From: Paralithodes platypus
Taxonomy: Eukaryota; Arthropoda; Malacostraca; Decapoda; Lithodidae
Reading direction: 5' to 3'
DNA length: 64,000 nucleotides
Assembly: GCA_032716605.1 (NCBI GenBank)
Contig: CM064552.1
Span: 9,426,115 to 9,490,114, forward strand
Shown here in pieces: positions 63,831 through 64,000 of the stretch (the stretch's first letter is position 1; each line of letters begins with the position of its first letter). Below the pieces are notes generated by a model, which had not been told where the DNA came from, did no database searches, and saw only the letters and a program-made list of their open reading frames with translations. Made by a program: the position numbers and the translations under genes.

Positions 63831-64000
63831 TTAAGGGGGGATGGGCCGGTTTTCTGGACCACTTTCTCCCTCATGTTTAGCCCCATTACTTTGCAGATGT
63901 TAAGATGTTTGCCCCATTAGTTAGTCGATTTTAAGACCTTTCGCCCCATTTCGTCGTCAATATTTAGACCTTTCGTGCTATTTAGGTGTCGATTTTTTCC
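63831..64000 (+). mobile_element. TTAA MITE family A, copy A25 (cut by window end)
   Basis: TTAA GGGGGGATGGGCCGG, iterons and GTGTCGATTTTTTCC up to the window edge. Opposite orientation to A2/A4/A21, same subfamily. Confidence 0.92.

Overview
The window is eukaryotic, repeat-dominated and gene-poor, and most likely comes from a decapod crustacean. Three things point there. The LINE reverse transcriptase remnants (near 0.1-1 kb, 24.3-24.8 kb and 44.6-45.2 kb) carry the YCSHVWGGSTHTALL / AFRLINS / LWNSLP style C-terminus familiar from crab and shrimp genomes. Arthropod telomere-type TTAGG units are present. The density of (TA)n, (GT)n, (GA)n and (CTA)n microsatellites is extreme. No bacterial genes, rRNA genes or intact functional tRNA genes were seen. 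The organism call is inference from sequence style.

The main content is a dense community of short non-autonomous elements bounded by TTAA. Family A is about 320-390 bp with about 25 full or partial copies and at least three terminal subfamilies. It has a conserved core (GCGAGCGATAGCGAGC), two adjacent hairpins and three roughly 31-bp iterated repeats. Families B (about 230 bp), C and D (about 200-220 bp palindromes sharing an inner core) and E (about 215 bp) also use TTAA. They nest in each other (32.7-33.9 kb), sit side by side sharing one TTAA (E with A at 1.7 and 4.06 kb; C with C at 11.1 kb) and host microsatellite expansions. TTAA target preference is typical of the piggyBac superfamily, but no transposase was found here.

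Region by region. 0-5 kb: LINE remnant, then TTAA elements. 5-9.3 kb: head-to-tail decayed copies, minus strand, of a YADD-type reverse transcriptase element with poly(A)/(TAG)n tails. 9.5-15.1 kb: microsatellites, TTAA elements and three satellites (35-, 26- and 41-bp units) within a larger three-unit repeat. 15.1-20.5 kb: the least repetitive part, with a candidate coding exon at 17.74-17.89 kb. 20.52-22.49 kb: a foldback element with tandem-repeat arms, perfect 9-bp target duplication and TTAGG repeats at its centre. 22.5-32.7 kb: SINEs, a truncated LINE, small inverted-repeat elements, a 1.3-kb-spaced direct duplication and a GAT-rich tract. 32.7-44.5 kb: nested TTAA elements, a second tRNA-derived SINE embedded in (GT)n, a 20-bp minisatellite and a mariner-type MITE. 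44.5-52 kb: LINE remnant, microsatellites, a second candidate exon (50,955-51,024) and an in-frame 25-residue repeat. 52-64 kb: TTAA elements, tRNA-like SINE pieces, a LINE endonuclease remnant and a possible LTR.

The only plausible host gene is a plus-strand gene whose two exon candidates (17,741-17,894 and 50,955-51,024) are phase-compatible across a 33-kb intron. If real, most of the window is intron. Its product is not recognised.
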